Shown here piece by piece: positions 31,674 to 41,113 of a stretch of 64,000 nucleotides of DNA. Position numbers and translations under genes: made by a program. Source of the DNA: an uncultured Collinsella sp. Lineage in GTDB: Bacteria > Actinomycetota > Coriobacteriia > Coriobacteriales > Coriobacteriaceae. The stretch's first letter is position 1. Each line of letters opens with the position of its first letter. The notes below the pieces were generated by a model that searched no databases, was not told the origin of the DNA, and worked only from the letters and a program-made list of their open reading frames with translations. The stretch lies in the NCBI GenBank assembly GCA_900545445.1, contig UQZH01000003.1, forward strand, positions 22,101 to 86,100. Reading direction: 5' to 3'.

Positions 31674-34600
31674 TTAGTCGTCGTCGCTCGCGCCTAATTG
31701 TTGCAACAGCATGAGCGCCGCGGCCACCGGGCCGGTGCCGTCGTTGGCGTCGAGGCCGCGACCCAGGCCGCTGCCCGCGCCGGCGCCCGCCTTGTAGGGC
31801 ACCGACAGCTTGCGGCTCTTGGGAAAGTTCACCGCACCGTAGCGAGTCTTAAGCTCAAAGGCCACCTTCTTGGGCACGTCGACGCCCAAAAACGTGATGC
31901 GACCGCCGCTGAGCGTGACGCTCTCGAGTCCCAGGCGCTCGCCGCGAATGCGGATGCGTGCGCGATTGAACAGGTTGAGCCCCGCCAACGGCAGCTCACC
32001 GTACGCAGCCTCGGTCTCTTCCTGCACCTCGTCGATGCTCTCCAGGTCCTCGGCCGCCGCGAGCTTACGGTACACGAGCACGCGCTGATCCACCGCCGGC
32101 AGGTACTCCTCGGACAAGAAGTAATCGGCCGGCAGGTTAATGCCCACGCTCGCCGCCTCCACGCCGGCATCGTCATCGCCACGCGCCTCGGCCACTGCCT
32201 GGCCCAGCATCTGCGTAAACAGGTCAAAGCCCACGCTCGACAGGTTGCCGTGCTGCTCGGCGCCCATAAGCGAGCCGGCGCCGCGGATCTCCAGGTCGCG
32301 CATGGCAATGCGCATGCCGCTGCCCAGGTCCTGGAACTCGGAAAGTGCAGTCAGGCGCGCCGTGGCCTCCTCGGTGAGCGGCAGCTCGCCCGGGAACATA
32401 AAGTACGCGTAGGCCTGCGTGGCAGAACGGCCCACACGGCCCTTGAGCTGGTAGAGCTGCGCCAGGCCCAGGCGCTGCGAGTCCTCGATGATGAGCGTGT
32501 TGGCGGTCGCGTTGTCGATGCCGCTCTCCACGATGGTCGTGGCGATGAGCACGTCGATCTTTTTGGTCGCGAACTCGATCATCACGTCTTCGACCTCGCG
32601 CGGGCTCATCTTGCCGTGCGCCACGCCCACGCGCGCCTCGGGCGCGGCCTCGTGTACGCGCGCCACGGCGTCGTCGATGGTCTTGACGCGGTTGGACACG
32701 TAATACACCTGACCGCCGCGGCCCACCTCCAGGCGAATCGCCGCACTCACCACGTCGGGGTCGTACTCCCCCACGTGCACGATCACGGGACGACGCCCGG
32801 TGGGCGGCGTGGTAATCAGGCTCATGTCGCGCACGCCGCTCGTGGCCATCTGCATGGTTCGCGGAATCGGCGTTGCCGAAAGCGTGAGCACGTCGATTTG
32901 CTCGCGCAGGTTTTTGAGCTGCTCCTTGTGCTGCACGCCAAAGCGCTGTTCCTCGTCGATGATCACCAAGCCCAGGTTCTTGGGGTTCACATCGGCCGAA
33001 AGCAGGCGGTGCGTGCCGATAAGCACGTCGATCGTGCCCTCGGCAAACGCCTTAAGCGCGCGCCTCTGCTGCGCCGGCGTGCGGAAGCGGCTGAGCACCT
33101 CGACCTCGAGGCCAAACGGGGCAAAGCGCTCAAAGAACGTCTCGTAGTGCTGCTGGGCCAGAATGGTCGTGGGGCAGAGCACCATGACCTGGCGGCCGGA
33201 GTCCACGCACTTAAACGCCGCGCGCAGGGCAACCTCGGTCTTGCCAAAGCCCACGTCGCCGCACAGCAGGCGGTCCATGGGCTTGGGCGCCTCCATGTCG
33301 GCCTTAATGTCGGCGATGGCCTCCAGCTGGTCGCGCGTCTCGTCGTAGGGGAAGCTCTCCTCCATCTCGATCTGCTCGGGTGTGTCGGGCGGACAGGCGA
33401 CACCGGTAATCGACGAGCGGCGCGTATACAGGTCGACCAAGTCAAACGCCAGCTTTTTGGCGTTCTTGCGTGCCTTGTTGGTGGCACGCGTCCAGTCGGC
33501 GGTATTGAGCCTGGTCAGGCGCGGCTTGTCGCCGTCGGGGCCAACATAGCGTGTGATGCGGTCGACCTGCTCAAGCGGCACGTAGAGCTTGTCGCCGTCG
33601 GCATATTCCAGCAAAAAGTAGTCGCGCTCCTTGCCGCCCACTTCCTGGCGCGCGATCTCGCTAAAGAGTGCGATGCCGTGGGTAGCGTGCACCACGTAGT
33701 CGCCCGGCTTAAACGGGAACGTGATCTGCGTAATGTCCACCTTGCGGCGGCTGCGCGCGCGGTTGGCATCCATGCGGGCGTTGAGGTCGGCGATCGAGAA
33801 CACGGCCAGGTTGGCATCGGGCACCACCACGCCCTGCGGCAGAGCGGCATCGACAAAGGTCACGCGTCCGCGCGAGATGGTGGGCACGGCGGCGCCGGCG
33901 GCAGCCTGGGCGGCACCCGCCTCGAGCGAGCGGGCGTTAAGCGCGTCGGCCTTGCGCTCGCGAATGGAAGCATGGGCCTCCTGGCGTGCGGCACGATCGG
34001 CAGAATCTGCCGCCGCCACGCGTACGCGCTCGCCAATGACGCCGGCGTTTTCGGGCGCTGCCGTCAGCGACTCCTCAAAGGTAATGCCCTCGTCGCCAAA
34101 GGTGAGCTCCATCGACTCGCGCGCACCGCGGTCGGGAATGGCAAACACGCAGGCATAGCGCTTGCCTACGACTTCCTGAATGCGCGTCATAAAGCGATTG
34201 TCCGAGCCCGCGATGGCCGGCTGCTCAATCTTGAGCTCCGCCGTCACCGCGCCGCCGGCGCGAATCAGGCTCACATAGTTCAGGCGCTGCTGAGCACCAA
34301 AATCGAGCTGCTGGGCACGTACATACAGACCATCCAGTCGGTCAATCCCCGCCTCGCCGGCACGCGCCTCGATATCCTCGTAGGCGCGCAGGCAGTCGTC
34401 GAACAGCGAGCGCGGCTCGGACAGAACCACGAGTGCCTTGCCGCTCACGTGCGCCAACGGGCTTACGGTCTGGCCGTACATCACCGGCAAAAAGCGGTCG
34501 AGCTCGGGCGTGACGATACGCGCATCCACCATCTCGAGCAGCGCCGCCAGCTTGCTATCGTCTTGGCTTGCGCGGTAGAGCGCCACGTGCATGTTGTGAA

Positions 34601-35306
34601 CGGCATCATCGGTAAGCGCCAGCTCACGGCAGGGGAAGATCTCGATACTGTCCTCGTTGCCGATGGTTTGGCCCGTGGAGCTCACCATGCGGCGGATGCG
34701 GTCAATCTCGTCGCCAAAGAACTCGATGCGCACGGGCGCCTTTTCCTGTGCGGGGAACACCTCGACGGTGTCGCCGTGCACGCGGAACAGACCGGGCGCG
34801 TCGGCGGCGCCGGCATTGGTGTAGCCCATGCCCACCAGGCGCTGCGGCACCTCGTCAAAAGGAATCTCCTCGCCCACCGCAAAAGTGGTGGACTCCCAAT
34901 AGTGACTCTCGACCGGCGGCACGCAGCGCAGCAGTGCACGGGCCGAGGCAACCATGATGCAGTTGTCCCCGCGCACGATGCGCCCCAGAGCCTCGCAGCG
35001 CTGCGCCACCACGGCGTCGTCGGGCACCTGCTCGCGCCACGGATAGTCCTTGCGCTCGGGGAAGCGGCACACGTGCGCCAGGCCCACGTAGGCGGCAAGG
35101 CTGCGCGCGGCGCGATCGGCCGCGTCCTCGCCGCTCACAATGTAGACTGTGGGGCGCGGACGGCGCGCAAACTGGGCTGCCGCCATAAGCGTGCGGCCCG
35201 ACTGCGACACAGCCAGCGTCACGTCCTCGCCGGCATCGAGTCCGGCCTCGACGGTCTGCAAGGCCTCGGCAGTGTAGAGCTGCGCGGCTATACGGTGAAT
35301 GAGCAT
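31674..35306 (-). CDS. mfd: Transcription-repair coupling factor Mfd
   Basis: A 1210-residue ATP-dependent translocase that removes stalled RNA polymerase and recruits UvrA. Seen in order: UvrB-like N-terminal region, the RNA-polymerase-interacting domain (FKPGDYVVHATHGIALF), helicase domain with Walker A GDVGFGKTE and DEEQ box (IIDEEQRFGV), the TRG region and the C-terminal regulatory domain (LPADYFLSEEYLPAVDQR). The ATG at 35306 follows GGAGG. The last 40 residues are a Gly/Ala-rich tail beyond the usual end. Length slightly exceeds that of E. coli (1148). Confidence 0.97.
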   Translation of the reverse strand: MLIHRIAAQLYTAEALQTVEAGLDAGEDVTLAVSQSGRTLMAAAQFARRPRPTVYIVSGEDAADRAARSLAAYVGLAHVCRFPERKDYPWREQVPDDAVVAQRCEALGRIVRGDNCIMVASARALLRCVPPVESHYWESTTFAVGEEIPFDEVPQRLVGMGYTNAGAADAPGLFRVHGDTVEVFPAQEKAPVRIEFFGDEIDRIRRMVSSTGQTIGNEDSIEIFPCRELALTDDAVHNMHVALYRASQDDSKLAALLEMVDARIVTPELDRFLPVMYGQTVSPLAHVSGKALVVLSEPRSLFDDCLRAYEDIEARAGEAGIDRLDGLYVRAQQLDFGAQQRLNYVSLIRAGGAVTAELKIEQPAIAGSDNRFMTRIQEVVGKRYACVFAIPDRGARESMELTFGDEGITFEESLTAAPENAGVIGERVRVAAADSADRAARQEAHASIRERKADALNARSLEAGAAQAAAGAAVPTISRGRVTFVDAALPQGVVVPDANLAVFSIADLNARMDANRARSRRKVDITQITFPFKPGDYVVHATHGIALFSEIARQEVGGKERDYFLLEYADGDKLYVPLEQVDRITRYVGPDGDKPRLTRLNTADWTRATNKARKNAKKLAFDLVDLYTRRSSITGVACPPDTPEQIEMEESFPYDETRDQLEAIADIKADMEAPKPMDRLLCGDVGFGKTEVALRAAFKCVDSGRQVMVLCPTTILAQQHYETFFERFAPFGLEVEVLSRFRTPAQQRRALKAFAEGTIDVLIGTHRLLSADVNPKNLGLVIIDEEQRFGVQHKEQLKNLREQIDVLTLSATPIPRTMQMATSGVRDMSLITTPPTGRRPVIVHVGEYDPDVVSAAIRLEVGRGGQVYYVSNRVKTIDDAVARVHEAAPEARVGVAHGKMSPREVEDVMIEFATKKIDVLIATTIVESGIDNATANTLIIEDSQRLGLAQLYQLKGRVGRSATQAYAYFMFPGELPLTEEATARLTALSEFQDLGSGMRIAMRDLEIRGAGSLMGAEQHGNLSSVGFDLFTQMLGQAVAEARGDDDAGVEAASVGINLPADYFLSEEYLPAVDQRVLVYRKLAAAEDLESIDEVQEETEAAYGELPLAGLNLFNRARIRIRGERLGLESVTLSGGRITFLGVDVPKKVAFELKTRYGAVNFPKSRKLSVPYKAGAGAGSGLGRGLDANDGTGPVAAALMLLQQLGASDDD

Positions 35307-35330
35307 GCTGTTCCTCCGGCATTGCAACGC

Positions 35331-35360
35331 CAAAAGCCCGCCGGGGCAAGCTCGGCGGGT
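35331..35360 (-). terminator. Terminator-like hairpin between nth and mfd
   Basis: CCCGCCG/CGGCGGG stem with a 9-base loop, followed on the minus strand by CTTTTGG. It sits between the nth stop and the mfd start. Confidence 0.6.
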
Positions 35361-35463
35361 CGTACGTCAAATACATTGTCTGTCATGGTAACGCATGGAG
35401 AGGACTCCGGCTCAAGGGCAAACCCAGCCCCGCAAAAAACGCCAGACGAAAATGCGTTCCGCC

Positions 35464-36129
35464 CTACCCCGCCACGCGCACGCTGGGACACAAATCCGCC
35501 AGCGGACACTCGTCGCACTTAGGCTTGCGGGCGTCGCAGACCTCGCGGCCAAAGGTGATCCACTGGTGGTTGACCGACTCCCAATACTCGTGCGGCAGAA
35601 TCTTGAGCAGATCTTGCTCAGTCTTGAGCGGCTCTTTGGCATGCGTCTTGGGACTCAGCATCAGGCGGTGCGCGATGCGGTTGACGTGCGTATCGACCGC
35701 GATGCCCTCGACAATGCCAAACCCCACGTTGAGCACGATGTTCGCCGTTTTGCGCCCCACACCCGGCAGCTTGACGAGCTCCTTCATGTCGGCCGGTACC
35801 TCGCCGCCGTAATCGGTGACGATCATCTGCGCGGCCTCCACGGCGTGCTTGGCCTTGCTCTTATAAAAGCCGAGCGACTTAATGGTATCGGCCACATCGG
35901 CCACGCTCGCCCCCGCCATGGCCTCGGGCGTGGGCCACTGGGCAAACAGCTTCGGCGTCACCTTGTTGACCTGCGCGTCGGTCGTCTGCGCCGAGAGCAG
36001 TACCGCGATGAGCAGCCTAAAGGGATTCTCGTGATCCAAAAAACACTCGACCGGGCCATAGCGACGGTTGAGGCGCTCGCACACCTCAACGGCGCGCTCG
36101 CGTTTGGCGGCATTGGTCTCGCGTGGCAT
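35464..36129 (-). CDS. nth: Endonuclease III
   Basis: A 221-residue DNA glycosylase/AP lyase for oxidised pyrimidines. The helix-hairpin-helix LPGVGRKTAN carries catalytic Lys127, and Asp146 (VDTHVN) completes the site. The C-terminal four-cysteine [4Fe-4S] motif C-X6-C-X2-C-X5-C is intact (CDARKPKCDECPLADLC), unlike in the MutY-like gene at 41114. The ATG at 36129 follows GAGGAG. Confidence 0.96.
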   Translation of the reverse strand: MPRETNAAKRERAVEVCERLNRRYGPVECFLDHENPFRLLIAVLLSAQTTDAQVNKVTPKLFAQWPTPEAMAGASVADVADTIKSLGFYKSKAKHAVEAAQMIVTDYGGEVPADMKELVKLPGVGRKTANIVLNVGFGIVEGIAVDTHVNRIAHRLMLSPKTHAKEPLKTEQDLLKILPHEYWESVNHQWITFGREVCDARKPKCDECPLADLCPSVRVAG

Positions 36130-36192
36130 AACGACTCCTCGGCTCAGCGGCATAACAAATCTATGGGCACGATTGTCCCACGTATGGGGTCT

Positions 36193-37995
36193 TTACGCCT
36201 CCAAAAATGCGCCAGTCTGGCGGCCCCACAGGCTCGCATACTCGCCGCCCGCCTCGACAAGCTGCGCATGCGTACCGTCCTCGACAATCTCGCCGTCCGC
36301 CAGCACCACGATGCGGTCGAGCGCCGCCACGGTGGACAGGCGATGTGCCACCACGATGGAGGTGCGCCCGCGCATCAGGTTCTCGAGCGCCTCCTGCACC
36401 AGCGCCTCGGACTCGCTGTCCAGGGCAGACGTCGCCTCGTCGAGCACCAGAATCGGCGCGTCGGTCAGGATAGCGCGGGCGATGGCCACGCGCTGGCGTT
36501 GGCCGCCCGAAAGCTTAACGCCGCGCTCGCCCACCATGGTGTCAAAGCCACGGGGCAGGCGGTCGATAAACTCCAGGGCATTTGCCAGACGCGCGGCCTC
36601 GCGGATCTGCTCGTCGGTGGCATCGGGACGGCCGTAGGCGATATTCTCGCGAATGGAGCGATGGAACAGCAGCGCCTCCTGCGGCACGTAGGCAACCTGG
36701 CGGCGCAGGCTCTGCTGCGTGCAGCGCGAGACGTCTTGGCCGTCCACGAGCACGCGGCCGCCCTGTACGTCGTCCAGGCGCAGCAACAGCTTGGTGAGCG
36801 TCGTCTTGCCCGAGCCCGATTTGCCCACCAGGCCCACGCGCTGGCCCGCCGCCACATGGAGCGTCAGGTCGTCGAACACGCTCTCGCCCGCCGCGGCATC
36901 ACGGTATGCAAAGCTCAGGTGCTCAAAATCAATCGCACCCTCGCCCACCTTGAGCTCGGGGGCATTCTCGTCGTCTGCCACCAGACGCGGCTCGTCCAGC
37001 ACGCGCGTCATCTCGGCCGCATCGCCCAGCGCGCGGTTGATGCGTTGCATCATGGAGCTCACGTAGTTCAGACGCATGGTGAGGTTGTACGTATAGGTAA
37101 AGATCATGACGAGCGCGCCGGCCGAGATGCCAAACCACGCGTTGCCACCCGCGACGAACACACTCACCACGGCCATGGTGATGACGATAAGGCCCGAGGT
37201 CGTAAAGTTGCGCTGCATCATGGCGTGCATCGAAACCGTTTCAGCATCGCGCGCGGCGCGGTCGGCGGTATCGAACAGGTCGCGCTCAAAGTCCTCGCGC
37301 CCACAGGTCTTGACGGCCAGGATATTCGTGACCGCGTCGGACAGCACGCCCGACAGTTTGTTCTGAGCGGCGGACGTCGCGGCCGAAAGCGGCATGATGC
37401 GCTTGTACATAAGCCAGACAAACGCAATGTAGACGACCATGATGCCCACCAGGATCACGGTAAACGTCGGCACCACCGGAGCGAGCGCCGCCACCGTGCA
37501 GACAACCGAGGTGATGGTGGGAATGAGCGAATACACCGTCACGTCGACCAAGCCCGTGTAGCCACTCATAAAACGACTCGTCTGGCTCACAAGCGATCCG
37601 CCAAAGCGGCTGGTGTGAAATGTCATGGATTGATTGGAGAGCGTGTCAAAGCACAGGCGCGCCAGGTGATAGTTGCCCGCAATCTCGAGCTTGTAGACGG
37701 TGTAGTCCTGCAGCTTGGAGAGGATCTGGCCCACTAGGTTAACGAACACGAGCGCCAGAATATAGGGACCAAAGACCTCAAACACCTGGTCGCCCGCCAC
37801 GGGGCCGGCCTGGACGCGGTCGACGATAAGGGCCATCACGTAGGTGTTGGCAAACGTGAGCAAAAAGATGTAGCCTGCCGACGAGAACACCGAGAGAAAG
37901 ACGATCAGCGGCTGTGTGCGCGTGACGTCCCAAAAACGCTGTAGCGTGCGGCGCACGGTGGAGCGTTTGAGCGGACTGGTGTTTCTCTGAGACAT
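36193..37995 (-). CDS. ABC-type exporter, fused membrane and ATPase domains
   Basis: A 600-residue half-transporter. Six membrane helices (residues 25-320) are followed by a nucleotide-binding domain with Walker A GKSGSGKTT, signature LSGGQRQR, Walker B ILVLDEATSALD and the H-loop AHRLST. It probably works as a homodimer at the inner membrane, as no second half is adjacent. Related to the lipid/multidrug exporter group (MsbA/BmrA-like). The ATG at 37995 follows GAAAGGA. Substrate unknown. Confidence 0.92.
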   Translation of the reverse strand: MSQRNTSPLKRSTVRRTLQRFWDVTRTQPLIVFLSVFSSAGYIFLLTFANTYVMALIVDRVQAGPVAGDQVFEVFGPYILALVFVNLVGQILSKLQDYTVYKLEIAGNYHLARLCFDTLSNQSMTFHTSRFGGSLVSQTSRFMSGYTGLVDVTVYSLIPTITSVVCTVAALAPVVPTFTVILVGIMVVYIAFVWLMYKRIMPLSAATSAAQNKLSGVLSDAVTNILAVKTCGREDFERDLFDTADRAARDAETVSMHAMMQRNFTTSGLIVITMAVVSVFVAGGNAWFGISAGALVMIFTYTYNLTMRLNYVSSMMQRINRALGDAAEMTRVLDEPRLVADDENAPELKVGEGAIDFEHLSFAYRDAAAGESVFDDLTLHVAAGQRVGLVGKSGSGKTTLTKLLLRLDDVQGGRVLVDGQDVSRCTQQSLRRQVAYVPQEALLFHRSIRENIAYGRPDATDEQIREAARLANALEFIDRLPRGFDTMVGERGVKLSGGQRQRVAIARAILTDAPILVLDEATSALDSESEALVQEALENLMRGRTSIVVAHRLSTVAALDRIVVLADGEIVEDGTHAQLVEAGGEYASLWGRQTGAFLEA

Positions 37996-38118
37996 GGGCT
38001 TCCTTTCGCGTCTGATAGGGCGAAACGCCATTGTTGCACACTAAAGCGCACTTCAGGCAAGCACGATGCGAAAAGCGCCCGCGCCGTGCTTGTGCAGGCA
38101 CCCCGCCGTCAGATGCAG

Positions 38119-39474
38119 CTAGTCTTCGTCTTTTTGGTCTGCGAGCAAGCCTGCGGACTCCAAGCCCAAAATCTCGTCGGCCTCCCGCGCGTCTTCCAGC
38201 GCGTCGATATCCTTGAGCTTGCGCTCCATAACGTTGGTGCGCGTGGTGATGATGCCCTCGACCGTTTTACCCGCGGTCTCGATCTGCTGCTGGGCACGAC
38301 GCAGCGCCGCCTGATAGCGCGGCAGCTCGGCCTTGACGGCAGAGAGCACACGCAGCACGTCGTCGGTGCGCTTTTGCAGCCTAAACGTCTGGTAGCTCAT
38401 CTGCAGGCTGTTGAGGATGGCCGCCATGGTGCTGGGGCCGGCAACGTTAACGTGATAGTCGCGGCCCAGGGTCTCGATAAGCCCGGGGCGGCTGACGACC
38501 TCGGCGTACAGGCCCTCAAACGGCACGAACATAATGCCAAAATTGGTGGTCGCGGGCACGCTCAGGTACTTTTCGCAGATGTCCTTTGCCTCGCGTTTCA
38601 CCATAGCATCGAGTGTCTTGCGCGCGGTGGCCACAGCTTCGGCATCACCCGACTCTTGCGCGTCGAGCAGATGCTCGTACGCGTCGCCCGGGAATTTGGA
38701 GTCGATCGGCAGCAGCACGGGATCGCCCTCGTCCACCGGCAGCTTGACGGCAAACTCAACGCGCTCCGAGGCGCCGGGCTTGGTGGCGACGTTTTCCAGA
38801 TACTGGTCGGGCGTAAGGATGTCCGCCAGGATCGCACCCAGCTGTACCTCGCCCAAAATGCCGCGCGCTTTTACATTGCCCAGCACGCGCTTGAGGTCGC
38901 CTACGCCGGTGGCAATGGACTGCATATCGCCCAAACCCTTGTACACAGCCTCGAGCTGGTCGCTCACCTGCTTAAACGATGCGGACAGGCGATCGTTGAG
39001 CGTACGGGAGAGTTTCTCGTCCACCGTCGCGCGCATCTGATCGAGCTGCACGTTGTTGTCCTTGCGGATGGCGCTCAGCTGGGCATCGACCGTCTCGCGA
39101 ACCTTGTCCAGGCGGTGCTCGATACCCTCGCGGTTGGCGCCAAGCTGTTGGGCTGTCTCGCGGCGCAGGTCATCCATACGGTCGCCGGCCTGCGAGAACT
39201 CACGCGCGATGGTCAGGTAGCGCTGCTGTTCTACGGCCGCATCGGTCGTCTGCTGCTGCGCGATGGCATTTGCCGTGCGGCGGGTTTCGGCCAAAGCGAC
39301 GTTCAGGGTGTCGAGCGCATTGTTGGCCTGCTCGAGCGCAGCCAGCATCTTTGCCCCGCTATCGCCGCGCTCCTGCAGCTCGACGCGAAGGCCCTTGAGC
39401 TGCAGGGCACAAGCCACAGCAACCCCCACCGCCACCAAGGCGGTCACAACAAGCACGATATCAATAGCAGACAT
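38119..39474 (-). CDS. rmuC: RmuC-family DNA recombination protein
   Basis: A 451-residue protein: an N-terminal membrane anchor (5-25), a long coiled coil (30-190, rich in Glu, Gln, Leu and Ala) and the RmuC core (about 200-400: GNVKARGILGEVQLGAIL, LPIDSKFPGDAYEHLL, NFGIMFVPFEGLYAEV). RmuC limits DNA inversions and resembles PD-(D/E)XK nucleases. GGAG precedes the start. Downstream of a small membrane-protein gene on the same strand. Confidence 0.92.
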   Translation of the reverse strand: MSAIDIVLVVTALVAVGVAVACALQLKGLRVELQERGDSGAKMLAALEQANNALDTLNVALAETRRTANAIAQQQTTDAAVEQQRYLTIAREFSQAGDRMDDLRRETAQQLGANREGIEHRLDKVRETVDAQLSAIRKDNNVQLDQMRATVDEKLSRTLNDRLSASFKQVSDQLEAVYKGLGDMQSIATGVGDLKRVLGNVKARGILGEVQLGAILADILTPDQYLENVATKPGASERVEFAVKLPVDEGDPVLLPIDSKFPGDAYEHLLDAQESGDAEAVATARKTLDAMVKREAKDICEKYLSVPATTNFGIMFVPFEGLYAEVVSRPGLIETLGRDYHVNVAGPSTMAAILNSLQMSYQTFRLQKRTDDVLRVLSAVKAELPRYQAALRRAQQQIETAGKTVEGIITTRTNVMERKLKDIDALEDAREADEILGLESAGLLADQKDED

Positions 39475-39597
39475 AGACTCCGCCCAACAAACTCAATCGA
39501 TCATCAATCAAAACCGCGATCAATCTTACCCCGCCACACGCACCGGGCGTCACATGGCAATCGGACAAATGGATTTTGGGCCACAGGTACTAAAACG

Positions 39598-40020
39598 CTA
39601 ACTCTCCCAGCCGGCGCGGATGGTTGCTACGACATCGCTTAGGCGCTGGCCGAGAACCGCCAAGTGCTCAAGCACCTCGCTGGGCGAGGCGCCGTTGAGA
39701 ATGCACGTGAGGGCATATGAGGCCAAGAAGATTGCCGCGAGCCCCAACGGAATCAGCACGATCATCGCCAGCGTACGCAGGCGCTGGGCCCAGCGACGGC
39801 GACGCGCACGACGCTTGTCGAACGCAAGCTCCTGCGCATATGAATCTTGCTGTACGGAATAGGCTCCTGGGTCCACCTCATCCGCAGACGATACCGCGGG
39901 CGCGGCGTTTTGCACAGGAGGCTGGACGGCCGCCCCTTGCATTTGCATCTCCATAAGCCGTTGCTGCTGGCGCAACATGCGCTCGGCTTGTTGCCGCGGG
40001 GTCTCAAGAAACAGATCCAT
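39598..40020 (-). CDS. Small hypothetical single-pass membrane protein
   Basis: A 140-residue protein I do not recognise. Residues 1-30 are Gln/Arg/Met-rich and probably helical (ETPRQQAERMLRQQQRLMEM); 70-82 are strongly basic (KRRARRRRWAQRL); a single hydrophobic helix spans about 86-110; the tail is short and probably extracytoplasmic. GAGGAGG lies 5 bases before the start, which supports real translation. It is upstream of rmuC on the same strand (123-base gap). Confidence 0.6.
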   Translation of the reverse strand: MDLFLETPRQQAERMLRQQQRLMEMQMQGAAVQPPVQNAAPAVSSADEVDPGAYSVQQDSYAQELAFDKRRARRRRWAQRLRTLAMIVLIPLGLAAIFLASYALTCILNGASPSEVLEHLAVLGQRLSDVVATIRAGWES

Positions 40021-40273
40021 GTTGGCCTCCTCAATCGGAGCATTCGACGCTTACGCCCAGCATCACGCACCATCGCGGCCGCGGCAACGAAATCCGCGGC
40101 AATAGCCGCAAAGATTCTATAGTCAGAAAACTGTCGAAAACCTCAACAACTCCCCTACCAGCACTTTCTTTGAGCTTTTTTCGCCAGCAATCTTTTGGCC
40201 CTCCGCCCTTGTGCCAACCGACCAAAACCTAACCAAAAGCTTGACGAAAATTGTGAAGACAGGGACCCCACAC

Positions 40274-40303
40274 AAAAACGTGCCGCCCCAAAAGGGGCGG
40301 CAC
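40274..40303 (-). terminator. Rho-independent terminator downstream of rubrerythrin
   Basis: Perfect 10-pair stem GTGCCGCCCC/GGGGCGGCAC with loop AAAA, followed on the minus strand by GTTTTTG. Confidence 0.85.
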
Positions 40304-40352
40304 ACAAATTTCTAATCAGCTTTTCAGTAACGAGCACGCGACGACCCGAAGC

Positions 40353-40438
40353 GGGCCGGGAGGGCCGGACTACCTTCCCTCAACGCGACCCTGCGAAGCC
40401 GTGAGCGAGGAGGGAAGGTAGTCCGGCCCTCCCGGCCC
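40353..40438. repeat. Long palindrome with perfect 29-base arms (element M)
   Basis: Arms 40353-40381 and 40410-40438 are exact inverted copies (arm begins GGGCCGGGAGGGCCGGACTA) with a 28-base loop. It lies in the 3' region of the rubrerythrin gene, before its terminator. Confidence 0.8.
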
Positions 40439-40459
40439 AGCTCACGCTAGCACCACGCG

Positions 40460-40999
40460 CTAGTAGTTCACCACCTGTTCCTCAAAGTACGCCTTCGGGT
40501 GGTTGCACACCGGGCACACCTCGGGCGCCTCGGCACCAACATGCAGGTGCCCGCAGTTCAGGCACTTCCACACCTTTACGCCCTCGCGCTCAAACACCTC
40601 GCCCGACTCAATGCGCTCGACGAGCTTGTTGTAGCGCTCCTCGTGAGCCTTCTCGACAGCGGCGACACCACGGAACTTCTCGGCGATCTCGGCAAAGCCC
40701 TCCTCCTCGGCGGTCTTGGCAAACTCGTCATACATCGTGGTCCACTCGTAGTTCTCGCCCGCGGCGGCGTCGCGCAGGTTGTCCAGAGTGCCCGGAACGG
40801 CGCCGTCGTGCAGGTACTTAAACCACAGCTTGGCATGCTCGGACTCGTTGCCCGCCGTCTCGGCAAAGATGTTCGAGATCTGAACGTAGCCGTCCTTTTT
40901 GGCCTTGGATGCATAGTAGCGATACTTGGTGTGTGCCTGGGACTCACCGGCAAAAGCGGTCTCGAGGTTCTTCTTGGTCTGAGAGTTCTCAAAATCCAT
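40460..40999 (-). CDS. rbr: Rubrerythrin
   Basis: A 179-residue oxidative-stress protein that reduces hydrogen peroxide in anaerobes. The ferritin-like diiron domain (5-135) has the ExxH elements [22 protein letters not shown] and EKAHEERY; the C-terminal rubredoxin-like domain has two C-x2-C pairs ([10 protein letters not shown] and CPVCNHP). The start at 40999 gives the family N-terminus. It fits a strict anaerobe with occasional oxygen exposure. Confidence 0.96.
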   Translation of the reverse strand: MDFENSQTKKNLETAFAGESQAHTKYRYYASKAKKDGYVQISNIFAETAGNESEHAKLWFKYLHDGAVPGTLDNLRDAAAGENYEWTTMYDEFAKTAEEEGFAEIAEKFRGVAAVEKAHEERYNKLVERIESGEVFEREGVKVWKCLNCGHLHVGAEAPEVCPVCNHPKAYFEEQVVNY

Positions 41000-41113
41000 A
41001 GGTGTACTTCCCTTCAACACGTGCCGCCCATAGGCTTTGAGCGGCCCTGTCTTTAGGATGCCCCCATGCCGAGAATTTAAACCTTATAATCCTGTTCTTC
41101 AGATTCGAGCGAG

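Larger units (their letters stand above)
40021..40459. other. Gap between the small membrane-protein gene and rubrerythrin
   Basis: No gene. It holds the promoter region of the small membrane protein (AT-rich, 40110-40260), the terminator at 40274-40303 and the long palindrome at 40353-40438. Confidence 0.55.
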
